From positions 1 to 53,049 of the forward strand of contig JAFTIF010000007.1 of the NCBI GenBank assembly GCA_017457045.1: DNA of 53,049 nt, in the 5' to 3' direction. The DNA is from Bacilli bacterium. GTDB taxonomy: Bacteria; Bacillota_I; Bacilli_A; RFN20; UBA1709. The notes beneath the pieces are model-generated. The model was not told the origin of the DNA and ran no database searches. It saw only the letters and a list, made by a program, of their open reading frames with translations. This document shows positions 44,095 to 53,049 of this stretch, one piece after another (within the stretch, counting starts at the first letter, position 1; every line of letters starts with the position of its first letter). The position numbers were made by a program, and so were the translations under genes.

Positions 44095-45303
44095 TTATTC
44101 ACCTGCGATAACATCAATACCTGGTAAATGTCCATCATTTTCAATCATTTCTAATGATGCACCACCACCTGTTGATACATGGCTAAATTTTGATTTGTAG
44201 TTGAATTTAGCTGCAGCACTTGCTGAGTCTCCACCACCGATTACGCTGAATACGCCTTCAACGTTAGCGATTGCTTCACAAACAGCTTTAGTACCTTTAT
44301 CAAATAATTCATTTTCGAATACGCCCATAGGACCATTCCAGAAAATAACTTTAGCACCTTGAACAACTTCTTTAAACATTTCTCTTGTCTTAGGACCGAT
44401 ATCTAAACCTTCATATCCTTCTAAGATTTGTCCATCAGAAACTCTGATATCTTGTGGATCATCAAATCTTTCTGCTACAACAAAGTCAACTGGTAAGTAT
44501 AATTTACCTTTTCCTTCTTCCATACATCTGTTAGCAAAGTCAACTTGGTCTAATTCAACTCTTGAGTTACCTGTTTCTAAACCTTTTGCTTTTAAGAATG
44601 TATAAGCCATAGCACCACCGATGATGATTTTATCAGCTTTCTTTAATAAACCTTCGATAACTTTAATTTTGTCACTTACTTTAACGCCACCTAAAATAGC
44701 AACGTATGGGTGTTCGTCAGCATTAACACATTTTGTTAAAGCAACTACTTCTTTTTCTACTAAGTAACCTAAAGCTGTAGGTTTACCTTGAGCATTTAAA
44801 ATTTCAGGGATACCATATGTTGAGCTGTGTGCTCTATGACATGAACCGAATGCGTCCATTACGAATGCATCAGCAAATTGAGCCCAGTATGCTGATAATT
44901 CTGGATCATTTTTAGATTCGCCTTTTTCATAACGTGTGTTTTGTAATAACATAACATCACCATTTTCTAATGATGCAACTGTATTTTCAACTTCTTCACC
45001 ACGTGTTACTGGTACGAATTTAATTTCTTTATTTAATAATTCACCTAAACGTACAGCAATTGGAGCCATGTTATTTTTCTTCATGCCTGCTGCTTTCTTT
45101 TCAGGATCTTTATGATCAATTTTACCTAAGTGTGATAATAAGATTACTTTAGCACCGTTTTCAACTAAATATTTAATTGTAGGTAAAGCTTGAACAATTC
45201 TGTTATCATCTTGGATAACTCCATCTTTTAAAGGTACGTTGAAGTCAACACGAACTACAACTCTTAAACCTTTTACATCTAAATTGTAAACTCTGTTTTT
45301 CAT
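44095..45303 (-). CDS. pgk: Phosphoglycerate kinase
   Basis: A 402-residue enzyme of normal length: VVVRVDFNVPLKDG, LLSHLGKID, FVMDAFGSCHRAHSST, AILGGVKVSDKIKVIE, FWNGPMGVFE and the nucleotide site VIGGGDSASAAAKF. It makes ATP from 1,3-bisphosphoglycerate. AAAGGAGA site. A hairpin lies between gap and pgk. Confidence 0.98.
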   Translation of the reverse strand: MKNRVYNLDVKGLRVVVRVDFNVPLKDGVIQDDNRIVQALPTIKYLVENGAKVILLSHLGKIDHKDPEKKAAGMKKNNMAPIAVRLGELLNKEIKFVPVTRGEEVENTVASLENGDVMLLQNTRYEKGESKNDPELSAYWAQFADAFVMDAFGSCHRAHSSTYGIPEILNAQGKPTALGYLVEKEVVALTKCVNADEHPYVAILGGVKVSDKIKVIEGLLKKADKIIIGGAMAYTFLKAKGLETGNSRVELDQVDFANRCMEEGKGKLYLPVDFVVAERFDDPQDIRVSDGQILEGYEGLDIGPKTREMFKEVVQGAKVIFWNGPMGVFENELFDKGTKAVCEAIANVEGVFSVIGGGDSASAAAKFNYKSKFSHVSTGGGASLEMIENDGHLPGIDVIAGE

Positions 45304-45321
45304 AATAATTTCTCCTTTATC

Positions 45322-45350
45322 TAAAATAAAGACGTCTAAAGTTAGACGCC
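45322..45350 (-). terminator. Intercistronic hairpin/attenuator between gap and pgk
   Basis: Eight-bp stem GGCGTCTA / TAGACGTC (one G-T) with loop ACTT, followed by TTTATTTTA on the minus strand. It could partly terminate or protect the gap mRNA, raising gap over pgk. Confidence 0.6.
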
Positions 45351-45369
45351 TTTAAATCTTTCAAATTAA

Positions 45370-46410
<1,041 letters not shown>

Positions 46411-46428
46411 CTATATTGTACAATATAG
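46411..46428. promoter_or_regulatory. Perfect 18-bp palindrome over the gap transcription start
   Basis: CTATATTGTACAATATAG is a perfect palindrome that directly abuts the -10 box and runs into the ribosome binding site, spanning roughly -6 to +12. It is a candidate operator, or a 5' mRNA hairpin. Confidence 0.5.
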
Positions 46429-46457
46429 ATTATAGACAATTATGAGAAATTTTGCAA
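46429..46457 (-). promoter_or_regulatory. Promoter of the gap-pgk-tpiA-gpmI operon
   Basis: Minus-strand -35 TTGCAA (46452-46457), 17-base spacer, perfect -10 TATAAT (46429-46434), giving a leader of about 24 bases. Confidence 0.8.
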
Positions 46458-46475
46458 ATAAAAGATATACTTATT

Positions 46476-46501
46476 TTCACAAATTTGACAATTTTTTCAC
46501 A
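46476..46501. promoter_or_regulatory. Three TTSACA repeats between gap and clpP
   Basis: TTCACA (46476), TTGACA (46485) and TTCACA (46496) are spaced 9-11 bases, 18 bases upstream of the gap -35. The region shares AAATTTGACAAT and TTTTTCACA with the glp upstream region (32211-32238). Confidence 0.4.
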
Positions 46502-46513
46502 TATTAATAAAAA
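46485..46513 (+). promoter_or_regulatory. Possible clpP promoter
   Basis: TTGACA (46485-46490), 17-base spacer, TAAAAA (46508-46513). The -10 is poor, and the TTGACA also belongs to the repeat motif, so this is tentative. No CtsR-type GGTCAAA repeat is seen. Confidence 0.4.
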
Positions 46514-46574
46514 TATTATTTTTATGGGTATAAAATCACCCTCTTTTAACTAGACTACTTATAGGAGGAAAGAT

Positions 46575-47147
46575 ATGAACATTGTCCCAACTATAATAGA
46601 AAGAAGTATTGATGGAGAAAGACATTTTGACTTATTCTCAAAACTTTTAAAAGAAAGAATTGTCGTAGTATTTGGTGAAATTGATGATAACACCTCAGCT
46701 AATGTAATCGCACAACTTTTATATTTAGATAATATTGATTCTACAAAAGATATTCAAATGTATATAAACTCACCAGGAGGTAGTGTTACTGCAGGACTTG
46801 CAATCTATGACACTATGAATCATATAAAAAGTGATGTATCAACAATCTGTGTAGGACTATGTGCCTCAATGGGAGCATTTTTACTTTCAAGTGGAACTAA
46901 AGGGAAACGATATTCCTTACCAAATGGTGAAATTATGATTCACCAACCTTTAGGTGGAGGTCAAGGTCAAGTTACTGATTTAGAAATTATGACTAAAAGA
47001 TTATTACATATAAAAAGAAAGATAAATACTATTCTTTCCCAAAATACTTCAAAACCATTAAACGAGATAGAACTTGATACTGAAAGAGACTATTTTTTAG
47101 ATCCAATTGATGCTTTAAAATACGGATTAATAGATAAAATTTTATAA
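46575..47147 (+). CDS. clpP: ATP-dependent Clp protease proteolytic subunit
   Basis: A 190-residue Clp[19 protein letters not shown], nucleophile Ser in [14 protein letters not shown], catalytic His in IMIHQPLGG and Asp in [18 protein letters not shown]. Two stacked heptameric rings degrade proteins fed by ClpX/ClpC. The N-terminus [21 protein letters not shown] is typical. ATAGGAGGA precedes the ATG. Divergent from gap and convergent with tuf. Confidence 0.97.
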   Translation: MNIVPTIIERSIDGERHFDLFSKLLKERIVVVFGEIDDNTSANVIAQLLYLDNIDSTKDIQMYINSPGGSVTAGLAIYDTMNHIKSDVSTICVGLCASMGAFLLSSGTKGKRYSLPNGEIMIHQPLGGGQGQVTDLEIMTKRLLHIKRKINTILSQNTSKPLNEIELDTERDYFLDPIDALKYGLIDKIL

Positions 47148-47157
47148 GCAAAGAAAA

Positions 47158-47191
47158 AAGGAATTCCTACTGGAATTCCTTATGTTTTTTT
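47158..47191. terminator. Bidirectional terminator between clpP and tuf
   Basis: Perfect ten-bp stem AAGGAATTCC / GGAATTCCTT with loop TACT. A seven-T run follows shortly on the plus strand and TTTTTTC on the minus strand. Confidence 0.9.
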
Positions 47192-47204
47192 ATTGACTAA
47201 CTAA

Positions 47205-48389
47205 TTATTCAATGATATCACTAACGTTACCTGAACCTACTGTTCTACCACCTTCACGGATTGAGAATTTAGTTCCTTTTTCGATAGCGATTGGGTGAAT
47301 TAATTCTACTGTCATGTCAACGTTGTCACCAGGCATAACCATTTCTACGCCTTCAGGTAATGTGATAATACCTGTGATGTCTGTTGTACGGAAATAGAAT
47401 TGTGGACGGTAGTTAGCGAAGAATGGAGTGTGTCTTCCACCTTCATCTTTAGATAATACGTAAACTTGTCCTTTGAATTTTACGTGTGGAGTAACTGAAC
47501 CAGGTTTTGCTAATACTTGACCACGAACGATTTCGTCACGGTTTACACCTCTTAATAATGCACCGATGTTATCGCCTGCTTCTGCGAAGTCTAATAATTT
47601 ACGGAACATTTCGATACCAGTAACAACTGTTTTTCTTGTTTCTCTGATACCAACGATTTCACATTCGTTGTTTAATTCTAAGCGGCCTCTTTCTACTCTA
47701 CCTGTTGCAACTGTACCACGACCTGTGATTGTGAATACGTCTTCAACTGGCATTAAGAATGGTTTATCAGCTTCACGAGCTGGTAATGGGAAGTAGTTGT
47801 CTACTTCGTTCATTAATTCAACGATTTTTGCTTCATATTCAGGGTTACCGTTTAATGCTTCTAAAGCTGAACCTCTAATAATTGGACAGTTATCGCCGTC
47901 AAATCCATATTCGCTTAATAATTCTCTTACTTCCATTTCAACTAAATCGATGAATTCTGGATCGTCGATTTGGTCACATTTGTTTAAGAAAACACAGATT
48001 TTTGGTACGCCAACTTGTCTTGATAATAAGATATGTTCACGTGTTTGTGGCATTGGTCCATCTGTTGCAGCAACAACTAAGATAGCGCCGTCCATTTGAG
48101 CTGCACCAGTGATCATGTTTTTGATGTAGTCAGCGTGTCCTGGACAGTCAACGTGAGCGTAGTGTCTTGTTTCTGTTTGGTATTCTACGTGAGCTGTGTT
48201 AATAGTAATACCACGTGCTTTTTCTTCTGGTGCTGAGTCGATTTGGTTGTAATCTTTGAATTCACCACCGTATGTTTGTGACATAATTTTTGTGATTGCA
48301 GCTGTTAATGTTGTTTTACCGTGGTCAACGTGACCGATTGTACCAATATTAACGTGTGCTTTAGATCTGTCAAATTTTGCTTTTGCCAT
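47205..48389 (-). CDS. tuf: Elongation factor Tu
   Basis: A 394-residue EF-Tu. P-loop GHVDHGKT, switch [21 protein letters not shown] base-recognition motif, [12 protein letters not shown] in domain 2. It delivers aminoacyl-tRNA to the ribosome. Start at 48389 ([12 protein letters not shown]), with GGAGGATAT upstream; the open frame reaches further upstream, but that part covers the predicted tuf promoter. Last gene of the str operon. Confidence 0.99.
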   Translation of the reverse strand: MAKAKFDRSKAHVNIGTIGHVDHGKTTLTAAITKIMSQTYGGEFKDYNQIDSAPEEKARGITINTAHVEYQTETRHYAHVDCPGHADYIKNMITGAAQMDGAILVVAATDGPMPQTREHILLSRQVGVPKICVFLNKCDQIDDPEFIDLVEMEVRELLSEYGFDGDNCPIIRGSALEALNGNPEYEAKIVELMNEVDNYFPLPAREADKPFLMPVEDVFTITGRGTVATGRVERGRLELNNECEIVGIRETRKTVVTGIEMFRKLLDFAEAGDNIGALLRGVNRDEIVRGQVLAKPGSVTPHVKFKGQVYVLSKDEGGRHTPFFANYRPQFYFRTTDITGIITLPEGVEMVMPGDNVDMTVELIHPIAIEKGTKFSIREGGRTVGSGNVSDIIE

Positions 48390-48423
48390 TTTGATATATC
48401 CTCCTATAGCATTGTACCTTTTT

Positions 48424-48452
48424 ATTTTAATAAATTTTATAAACAAAATCAA
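48424..48452 (-). promoter_or_regulatory. Internal promoter of tuf
   Basis: Minus-strand -35 TTGATT (48447-48452), 17-base spacer, -10 TAAAAT (48424-48429), between fusA and tuf. Extra tuf transcription is usual in the str operon. Confidence 0.55.
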
Positions 48453-48481
48453 CTAGTTAATACAATATTTATCGCTAAAAA

Positions 48482-50554
48482 TTAAGCATTTGTATTTCTT
48501 TTGATGATTTGTTCAGCAATTGATCGAGGTGCTTCATCATAATGATCGAATGTCATTGAATAGTTTCCGCGACCTTGTGTGAATGAACGTAAGTCAGTTG
48601 CATAACCGAACATTTCGCCCATTGGTACGAAAGCGTGAATGATTTGTGCATTACCACGTTGTTCCATACCTTCAATGTTACCACGTCTTGCGCTGATATC
48701 GCCCATTACGTCGCCCATGTATTCACTTGGTACTGTAACATCTACTTTTACGATTGGTTCTAAGATAACTGGGTTACATTTCTTAGCTGCATCTTTTAAT
48801 GCGAATGAAGCAGCAATCTTATAAGCCATTTCTGATGAGTCAACATCATGGTAAGAACCATCGAATAATGTTGCTTTAACATCGATTACAGGATATCCAG
48901 CTTGGATACCATTATCTAATGCTTCTTTTAAACCTTCGCCAACAGGTTTGATGTATTCACGTGGGATACTACCACCAACGATAGCATCAATGAATTCAAA
49001 TCCTTTACCTGGGTTTGGTTCAAATTTAATCCAACAGTGACCATATTGACCACGACCACCTGATTGACGAACGTATTTACCTTCACAATCAGCTGTCTTA
49101 GTAATAGTTTCTCTGTATGATACTTGTGGAGCACCAACATTTGCTTCAACCTTGAATTCACGTTTTAATCTATCAACGATGATATCTAAGTGTAATTCAC
49201 CCATACCAGCGATAATAGTTTGTCCTGTTTCATGGTTTGTGTAAGCTCTGAATGTTGGGTCTTCTTCAGCTAATTTTGATAAAGCTATTGCTAATTTATC
49301 TTGGTTAGCTTTTGAAGTTGGTTCGATTGCTTGAGAGATAACTGGTTCTGGGAATACCATTGATTCTAAGATAACTGGTGCATCTTCAGAACATAATGTA
49401 TCACCTGTAGTAGTATTTTTTAAACCTACTGCAGCAGCAATATCGCCTGAGTAAACGTCAGTGATTTCTTGACGGTTATTAGCGTGCATTTGAACAATTC
49501 TACCAAAACGTTCTCTGTTACGTTTTGTTGAGTTATAAACATAACTACCAGCTGAAGCATGTCCTGAGTAAACTCTGAAGAATGCTAACTTACCTACGAA
49601 TGGGTCAGCAACAATCTTAAATGCTAATGCTGAGAATGGTTCTTCATCGCTTGGTTTTCTTTCTGTTTCTTCACCATCTAATGTTGTACCTTTAATAGCA
49701 CCTACGTCGATTGGTGATGGTAAATAATCTAGAACAGCATCTAACATTGGTTGAACACCTTTGTTTTTATAAGCTGATCCACATAATACTGGGAAGAATT
49801 CACCAGCTAATACACCTTTACGGATAGTAGCTTTAATTTCTTCAACTGTTAATTCTTCGCCTTCTAAATATTTCATCATAAAGTCGTCATCGAAAGCAGC
49901 AATCTTTTCGATTAATTCTGCTCTTAATTCTTCAACTTTATCAACTAAGTTTGCAGGAACTGGTCCTTCAACTACTTTTTCACCTTTTGCTCCTTCGAAT
50001 CTATAAGCGACTCTACGGATAATATCTACTGAACCTTCAAAGAATGATTCAGCACCGATTGGGTATTGGATTGGGTGTGCGTTTGCTTCTAATCTATCAT
50101 GTAATGTTTCAACTGACATTTCAAAGTCTGCACCAATAGCGTCCATTTTGTTTACGAAAACAATACGTGGAACACCATATGTTGTACCTTGTCTCCAAAC
50201 TGTTTCTGTTTGTGGTTCAACACCGCTTTTAGCATCAAGAATTGTAACAGCACCATCTAATACTCTTAATGAACGTTCAACTTCAACTGTGAAGTCTACG
50301 TGTCCAGGAGTGTCGATAACGTTAATTCTATGACCCTTCCATTGTGCTGTTGTAGCAGCAGAAGTAATTGTAATACCTCTTTCTTTTTCTTGTTCCATCC
50401 AGTCCATAACAGCTCCACCTTCGTGAGTTTCGCCGATTTTATGAGTTTTTCCTGTAAAGAATAAGATACGTTCACTACATGTTGTTTTTCCAGCATCGAT
50501 GTGAGCCATGATACCAATATTACGTGTTTTTTCTAATGGAAATTGACGTGACAT
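48482..50554 (-). CDS. fusA: Elongation factor G
   Basis: A 690-residue [21 protein letters not shown]-loop, [26 protein letters not shown] motif, domain IV with [15 protein letters not shown] and the C-terminal [20 protein letters not shown]. It drives translocation and, with RRF, ribosome recycling. GAGGGAGA site; 39 bases after rpsG. Confidence 0.99.
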   Translation of the reverse strand: MSRQFPLEKTRNIGIMAHIDAGKTTCSERILFFTGKTHKIGETHEGGAVMDWMEQEKERGITITSAATTAQWKGHRINVIDTPGHVDFTVEVERSLRVLDGAVTILDAKSGVEPQTETVWRQGTTYGVPRIVFVNKMDAIGADFEMSVETLHDRLEANAHPIQYPIGAESFFEGSVDIIRRVAYRFEGAKGEKVVEGPVPANLVDKVEELRAELIEKIAAFDDDFMMKYLEGEELTVEEIKATIRKGVLAGEFFPVLCGSAYKNKGVQPMLDAVLDYLPSPIDVGAIKGTTLDGEETERKPSDEEPFSALAFKIVADPFVGKLAFFRVYSGHASAGSYVYNSTKRNRERFGRIVQMHANNRQEITDVYSGDIAAAVGLKNTTTGDTLCSEDAPVILESMVFPEPVISQAIEPTSKANQDKLAIALSKLAEEDPTFRAYTNHETGQTIIAGMGELHLDIIVDRLKREFKVEANVGAPQVSYRETITKTADCEGKYVRQSGGRGQYGHCWIKFEPNPGKGFEFIDAIVGGSIPREYIKPVGEGLKEALDNGIQAGYPVIDVKATLFDGSYHDVDSSEMAYKIAASFALKDAAKKCNPVILEPIVKVDVTVPSEYMGDVMGDISARRGNIEGMEQRGNAQIIHAFVPMGEMFGYATDLRSFTQGRGNYSMTFDHYDEAPRSIAEQIIKRNTNA

Positions 50555-50593
50555 ATTAATTTTCTCCCTCTAAATTCTATTTTTGCTAAAAAA

Positions 50594-51064
50594 TTACCAA
50601 CGATAGTGTGCGAAAGCTTTATTAGCTTCAGCCATTTTATGAACGTCATCACGTTTCTTAACTGATGCACCAACACCATTAGCAGCATCGATGATTTCGT
50701 TACATAATCTTTCTTCCATATTTCTTTCGTTTCTTGAACGAGAATAGTTAACTAACCATCTTAAACCTAATGTGATTCTTCTTTCTGGTGAAACTTCAAC
50801 AGGTACTTGGTAGTTAGCAGCACCAACTCTTCTTGCTTTTAATTCTAAAGAAGGCATGATGTTGTTGATTGCTTGTTCAAATACTTCGATTGCAGGTTTT
50901 CCTGTTTTCTTTTCGACTAGGTCGAATGCAGTATAAAGGATTTCTTGAGCAGTACCCTTTTTACCGTCTAACATAATTCTATTAATTAAACGTGTTACTA
51001 ATTTTGAATTGTAAATTGGATCTGGTAAAACTTCACGTTTAACAATATTTCCCTTACGTGGCAT
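50594..51064 (-). CDS. rpsG: 30S ribosomal protein S7
   Basis: A 156-residue S7 starting [20 protein letters not shown], with [32 protein letters not shown] and the C-terminal [18 protein letters not shown]. It nucleates the 30S head at the 3' domain of 16S rRNA. In E. coli S7 represses its own operon; that is not shown here. It lies 25 bases after rpsL. Confidence 0.99.
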   Translation of the reverse strand: MPRKGNIVKREVLPDPIYNSKLVTRLINRIMLDGKKGTAQEILYTAFDLVEKKTGKPAIEVFEQAINNIMPSLELKARRVGAANYQVPVEVSPERRITLGLRWLVNYSRSRNERNMEERLCNEIIDAANGVGASVKKRDDVHKMAEANKAFAHYRW

Positions 51065-51089
51065 AATTCATTTTCTCCTTTCTTTAAAA

Positions 51090-51506
51090 CTATTTAGCTT
51101 TTGGTTTCTTTGCGCCGTATAATGAACGAGATTGTCTGCGTTTGTCAACGCCAGCACAGTCTAATGTTCCACGAACGATGTGGTAACGAACACCTGGTAA
51201 GTCTTTAACACGACCACCACGGATCATAACAACGCTGTGTTCTTGTAAGTTGTGACCTTCTCCACCGATATATGCTGTAACTTCGTTACCATTTGATAAA
51301 CGAACACGGCAATATTTTCTTAAAGCAGAGTTAGGTTTTTTAGGTGTCATTGTTCCAACACGAGTACATACTCCTCTTTTTTGTGGAGATGAAGTTTTTG
51401 TAGCTTTCTTTTGTAAGCTATTCCAACCTCTATTTAATGCTGGAGCCTTTGATTTGAACGTAACTTGTTCACGTCCTTGACGAACTAATTGATTAATTGT
51501 AGGCAT
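51090..51506 (-). CDS. rpsL: 30S ribosomal protein S12
   Basis: A 138-residue S12: [24 protein letters not shown] [70 protein letters not shown]. The decoding-site lysine of the [10 protein letters not shown] loop (site of streptomycin-resistance mutations) is wild type. First gene of the str operon, behind a long structured leader. Confidence 0.99.
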   Translation of the reverse strand: MPTINQLVRQGREQVTFKSKAPALNRGWNSLQKKATKTSSPQKRGVCTRVGTMTPKKPNSALRKYCRVRLSNGNEVTAYIGGEGHNLQEHSVVMIRGGRVKDLPGVRYHIVRGTLDCAGVDKRRQSRSLYGAKKPKAK

Positions 51507-51563
51507 TTTGTTCTACTCCTTTCAAATTTTATCACTGAATTCACACAATACCAGGCGTACCGA

Positions 51564-51621
51564 ACTTTCTATTTTTAATAGTCTTCCATATTTAGAAGAC
51601 CTTATCTTTACATATTGAAAG
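51564..51621 (-). promoter_or_regulatory. Structured 5' leader of the str operon
   Basis: The leader (about 135 bases from the predicted start to rpsL) contains a stem GTCTTC / GAAGAC (51581-51600), enclosed by ACTTTC and GAAAGT segments (51616-51621 and 51564-51569) that can pair. Possible ribosomal-protein-binding leader; no family recognised. Confidence 0.4.
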
Positions 51622-51647
51622 TGTCGCACCATAGCACGGCAAGATAC

Positions 51648-51676
51648 ATTATATAGGAATTATTTTAGCCAGTCAA
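51648..51676 (-). promoter_or_regulatory. Promoter of the str operon
   Basis: Minus-strand -35 TTGACT (51671-51676), 17-base spacer, perfect -10 TATAAT (51648-51653). Confidence 0.85.
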
Positions 51677-51748
51677 TATATTTTTAATAAAAAATAAAAG
51701 AAAATTTTAACAACTTTTCCAGCCGTGCCCTACACTGTATCTAGGCAA

Positions 51749-51771
51749 TAAAAAAGTCTCATAATTGAGAC
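51749..51771 (-). terminator. Terminator of the nine-tRNA unit
   Basis: Stem GTCTCA / TGAGAC with loop ATTA, followed by six Ts on the minus strand, 13 bases after tRNA-Phe. Confidence 0.85.
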
Positions 51772-51783
51772 AAAAAATAAAAA

Positions 51784-51859
<76 letters not shown>

Positions 51860-51868
51860 ACACATGAA

Positions 51869-51944
51869 TGGCGGTCCAGACGAGGATCGAACTCGCGATC
51901 TCCTCCGTGACAGGGAGGCATGTTAACCACTACACCACTAGACC
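51869..51944 (-). tRNA. tRNA-Asp (anticodon GTC)
   Basis: Acceptor GGTCTAG pairs with CTGGACC; anticodon loop CTGTCAC between CCTCC/GGAGG arms; G discriminator and encoded CCA. Confidence 0.96.
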
Positions 51945-51948
51945 ACAT

Positions 51949-52025
<77 letters not shown>

Positions 52026-52045
52026 ATGTTAATAAAAAAATAAAA

Positions 52046-52136
52046 TGGCGGAGGCTCAGGGATTCGAACCCTGGCTAGGCTTTCACCTACTGTCGGTTTT
52101 CAAGACCGATCCCTTCAACCACTTGGGTAAGCCTCC
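52046..52136 (-). tRNA. tRNA-Ser (anticodon TGA)
   Basis: Acceptor GGAGGCT; anticodon loop TTGAAAA next to CGG arms; long class II variable arm; G discriminator; encoded CCA. Confidence 0.96.
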
Positions 52137-52154
52137 AAAATAAATAAAAATGAG

Positions 52155-52231
52155 TGGTGGACCCTGTAGGACTCGAACCTACGACCAACCGGTTATGAGC
52201 CGGGAGCTCTGACCAACTGCGCTAAGGGTCC
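52155..52231 (-). tRNA. tRNA-Ile2 (anticodon CAT, needs lysidine) - probable
   Basis: Acceptor GGACCCT, anticodon loop CTCATAA. A CAT-anticodon tRNA distinct from the initiator and from the elongator-Met-like tRNA next to it. It resembles Bacillus tRNA-Ile(CAT), and its place between Met and Ser in the block fits Ile. TilS would have to modify it to read AUA. Confidence 0.8.
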
Positions 52232-52261
52232 ATAATTACTACAGAATCTTAAAATAATAAA

Positions 52262-52338
52262 TGGTGGCGCCAGTGGGATTCGAACCCACGACCTGCCGGG
52301 TATGAACCGGATGCTCTGGCCAACTGAGCTACAGCGCC
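52262..52338 (-). tRNA. Elongator tRNA-Met (anticodon CAT) - probable
   Basis: Acceptor GGCGCTG; anticodon loop TTCATAC between CCGG arms, as in Bacillus elongator Met; encoded CCA. Distinguished from Ile2 by loop sequence and order. Confidence 0.85.
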
Positions 52339-52346
52339 AAAATTAA

Positions 52347-52422
52347 TGGTGGAGCCTAGGGGGATCGAACCCCTGACCTCCTGCGTGCAAGGCAGGCGCT
52401 CTCCCAGCTGAGCTAAGACCCC
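52347..52422 (-). tRNA. tRNA-Ala (anticodon TGC)
   Basis: Acceptor GGGGTCT pairs with AGGCTCC with two wobble pairs; anticodon loop TTGCACG between CTGCC-type arms; encoded CCA. The usual Ala G3-T70 wobble is present. Confidence 0.95.
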
Positions 52423-52450
52423 ATTAAGAGTAAGGATTAAATAAAATCAA

Positions 52451-52527
<77 letters not shown>

Positions 52528-52537
52528 AAATGTTTAA

Positions 52538-52614
52538 TGGCGCGCCCAGCAGGACTTGAACCCACAGCCTTTAGATTCGTAGTCTAACGCTCTATCCAGT
52601 TGAGCTATGGGCGC
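52538..52614 (-). tRNA. tRNA-Arg (anticodon ACG)
   Basis: Acceptor GCGCCCA pairs with TGGGCGC; anticodon loop CTACGAA between TTAGA/TCTAA arms; encoded CCA. First of nine. The A34 would need TadA deamination. Confidence 0.95.
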
Positions 52615-52624
52615 GTGCTAGTAT

Positions 52625-52653
52625 AATATAGCAAACTGCCCCTTAAATTGCAA
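52625..52653 (-). promoter_or_regulatory. Promoter of the nine-tRNA unit
   Basis: Minus-strand -35 TTGCAA (52648-52653), 17-base spacer, -10 TATATT (52625-52630), just before tRNA-Arg. Confidence 0.75.
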
Positions 52654-52701
52654 GTACTTTTTTTAAAAATTTTTCAAAATTTAAAAAATAGAAAATGCGA
52701 A

Positions 52702-52775
52702 TGGAGGTTCCGATCGGATTTGAACCGATGATGAGTGAGTTGCAGTCACTTGCCTTGCCACTTGGCTACGGAACC
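52702..52775 (-). tRNA. tRNA-Cys (anticodon GCA)
   Basis: Acceptor GGTTCCG; anticodon loop CTGCAAC between AGTGA/TCACT arms; discriminator T (U73, the Cys identity base) and encoded CCA. A separate unit with its own promoter. Confidence 0.95.
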
Positions 52776-52788
52776 ATAGCGCCTAATA

Positions 52789-52817
52789 ATTATAGCAAAA
52801 CAATTATGTATTTTCAA
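52789..52817 (-). promoter_or_regulatory. Promoter of tRNA-Cys
   Basis: Minus-strand -35 TTGAAA (52812-52817), 17-base spacer, perfect -10 TATAAT (52789-52794). An inverted repeat (52816-52834) touches the -35. Confidence 0.7.
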
Positions 52818-52834
52818 CTAGAATTTTTCTAGTT
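52816..52834. repeat. Inverted repeat AACTAGAA-TTT-TTCTAGTT
   Basis: Perfect eight-base arms with a 3-base centre at the -35 of the tRNA-Cys promoter. It may be an operator or hairpin; no T-run follows on either strand. Confidence 0.45.
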
Positions 52835-52932
52835 TATTAATATTTTATTAAAATTATTTATCAAAAAGAACAAGAAGACTCCTTCCTCAATATAATAGGT
52901 GGGAGATGAATTGTACATAAGATCGATAATCG

Positions 52933-52961
52933 TTGAAAAACGAGGAAAAATGTGATAAAAT
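52933..52961 (+). promoter_or_regulatory. Plus-strand promoter at the right edge
   Basis: -35 TTGAAA (52933-52938), 17-base spacer, -10 TAAAAT (52956-52961). It reads rightwards into a structured leader. Confidence 0.6.
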
Positions 52962-52984
52962 ATACTTGTAATAAAAAAGATTAC

Positions 52985-53039
52985 AAGGCATTACCTAACT
53001 AGAAGGATCTCTAGTGAAAAAAAGGTGATGCCTTTTTGT
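52985..53039 (+). terminator. Terminator with an internal hairpin in a right-edge leader
   Basis: AAGGCATTACC (52985-52995) pairs with GGTGATGCCTT (53024-53034), followed by TTTTTGTTTTT. Inside the loop ACTAGA/TCTAGT (52998-53015) forms a second stem. A GAAGGA that could be a ribosome site ends the window, so this may be a regulated leader of a gene beyond the edge, or a small RNA. The rest of 52776-52932 holds no gene I can support. Confidence 0.6.
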
Positions 53040-53049
53040 TTTTGAAGGA

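Noticed and set aside
47566..48099. Two open frames on the plus strand inside tuf
   Set aside because: They are antisense to a certain gene, lack ribosome sites and have low-complexity shadow composition.
48390..48452. N-terminal extension of EF-Tu
   Set aside because: The extension covers the predicted tuf promoter and ribosome site and is absent from all EF-Tu proteins I know.
52861..52932. Short peptide gene after GGTGGGAG ATG near 52910
   Set aside because: The frame stops after four codons.

Overview
The window is an AT-rich (by eye about 30% GC), densely packed piece of a Bacilli-type (low-GC Firmicutes / Mollicutes-related) chromosome. The evidence is strong GGAGG-type ribosome binding sites, sigma-A-like promoters with 17-base spacers, a nine-gene tRNA block in the order used by Bacillus and mycoplasmas, the str operon (rpsL-rpsG-fusA-tuf), class III fructose-bisphosphatase, NrnA, GlpP, YugP-, YutH- and YunB-like genes. 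I count 48 complete protein genes plus one cut by the left edge; all but three (surE, nfu, clpP) and all 15 tRNAs lie on the minus strand, so the window probably sits in one replichore. None of the 48 genes ends in TGA (38 TAA, 10 TAG), and Trp appears to be read only from TGG. I cannot name the species.

Layout: the left edge has a partial transposase-like gene and five tRNAs (Val-Tyr-Gln-Lys-Leu in transcription order). 0.7-7.7 kb holds housekeeping genes: YugP protease, a methyltransferase, CBS and DUF4250 proteins, surE, an S1-domain/glucose-6-phosphate isomerase reading frame, nfu, and two genes resembling sporulation-associated YutH and YunB. 7.7-17 kb is a seven-gene surface system: an ABC importer (ATPase, two permeases, binding lipoprotein) followed by three lipoproteins with thermonuclease-like, OB-fold-like and lamin-tail domains. 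This looks like the nuclease-plus-importer clusters of mycoplasmas. 17-19.7 kb holds three tandem RDD membrane proteins. 19.7-23.5 kb holds cysQ, nrnA, a P-loop kinase-like gene, a small membrane protein, an Sfp-type phosphopantetheinyl transferase and a HAD phosphatase, a set that both makes and removes 3',5'-ADP. 23.5-27.3 kb holds malQ and a hydrolase fused to a polytopic membrane domain.

27.4-35.9 kb is glycerol and sugar-phosphate metabolism: glpK, DUF1667, two FAD oxidoreductases, galM, glpP and fbp, with a long leader before the oxidoreductases that can fold as a terminator and is a likely target of the GlpP antiterminator. 36-41.7 kb has membrane proteins, rsuA, rlmA and a large BspA-type leucine-rich-repeat lipoprotein. 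41.8-46.4 kb is the lower glycolysis operon gap-pgk-tpiA-gpmI, divergent from clpP. 47.2-51.5 kb is the str operon. 51.8-52.8 kb holds ten tRNAs in two transcription units. The right edge carries a plus-strand promoter and a structured leader ending in a terminator.

Together the genes describe a fermentative heterotroph living on sugars, glycerol and probably nucleic-acid breakdown products. Most salient: the S1-Pgi frame with its built-in ribosome binding site; the nuclease/ABC cluster; the sporulation-type genes; the absence of TGA stops; the predicted GlpP leader; and a shared repeat motif upstream of the glp and gap operons.
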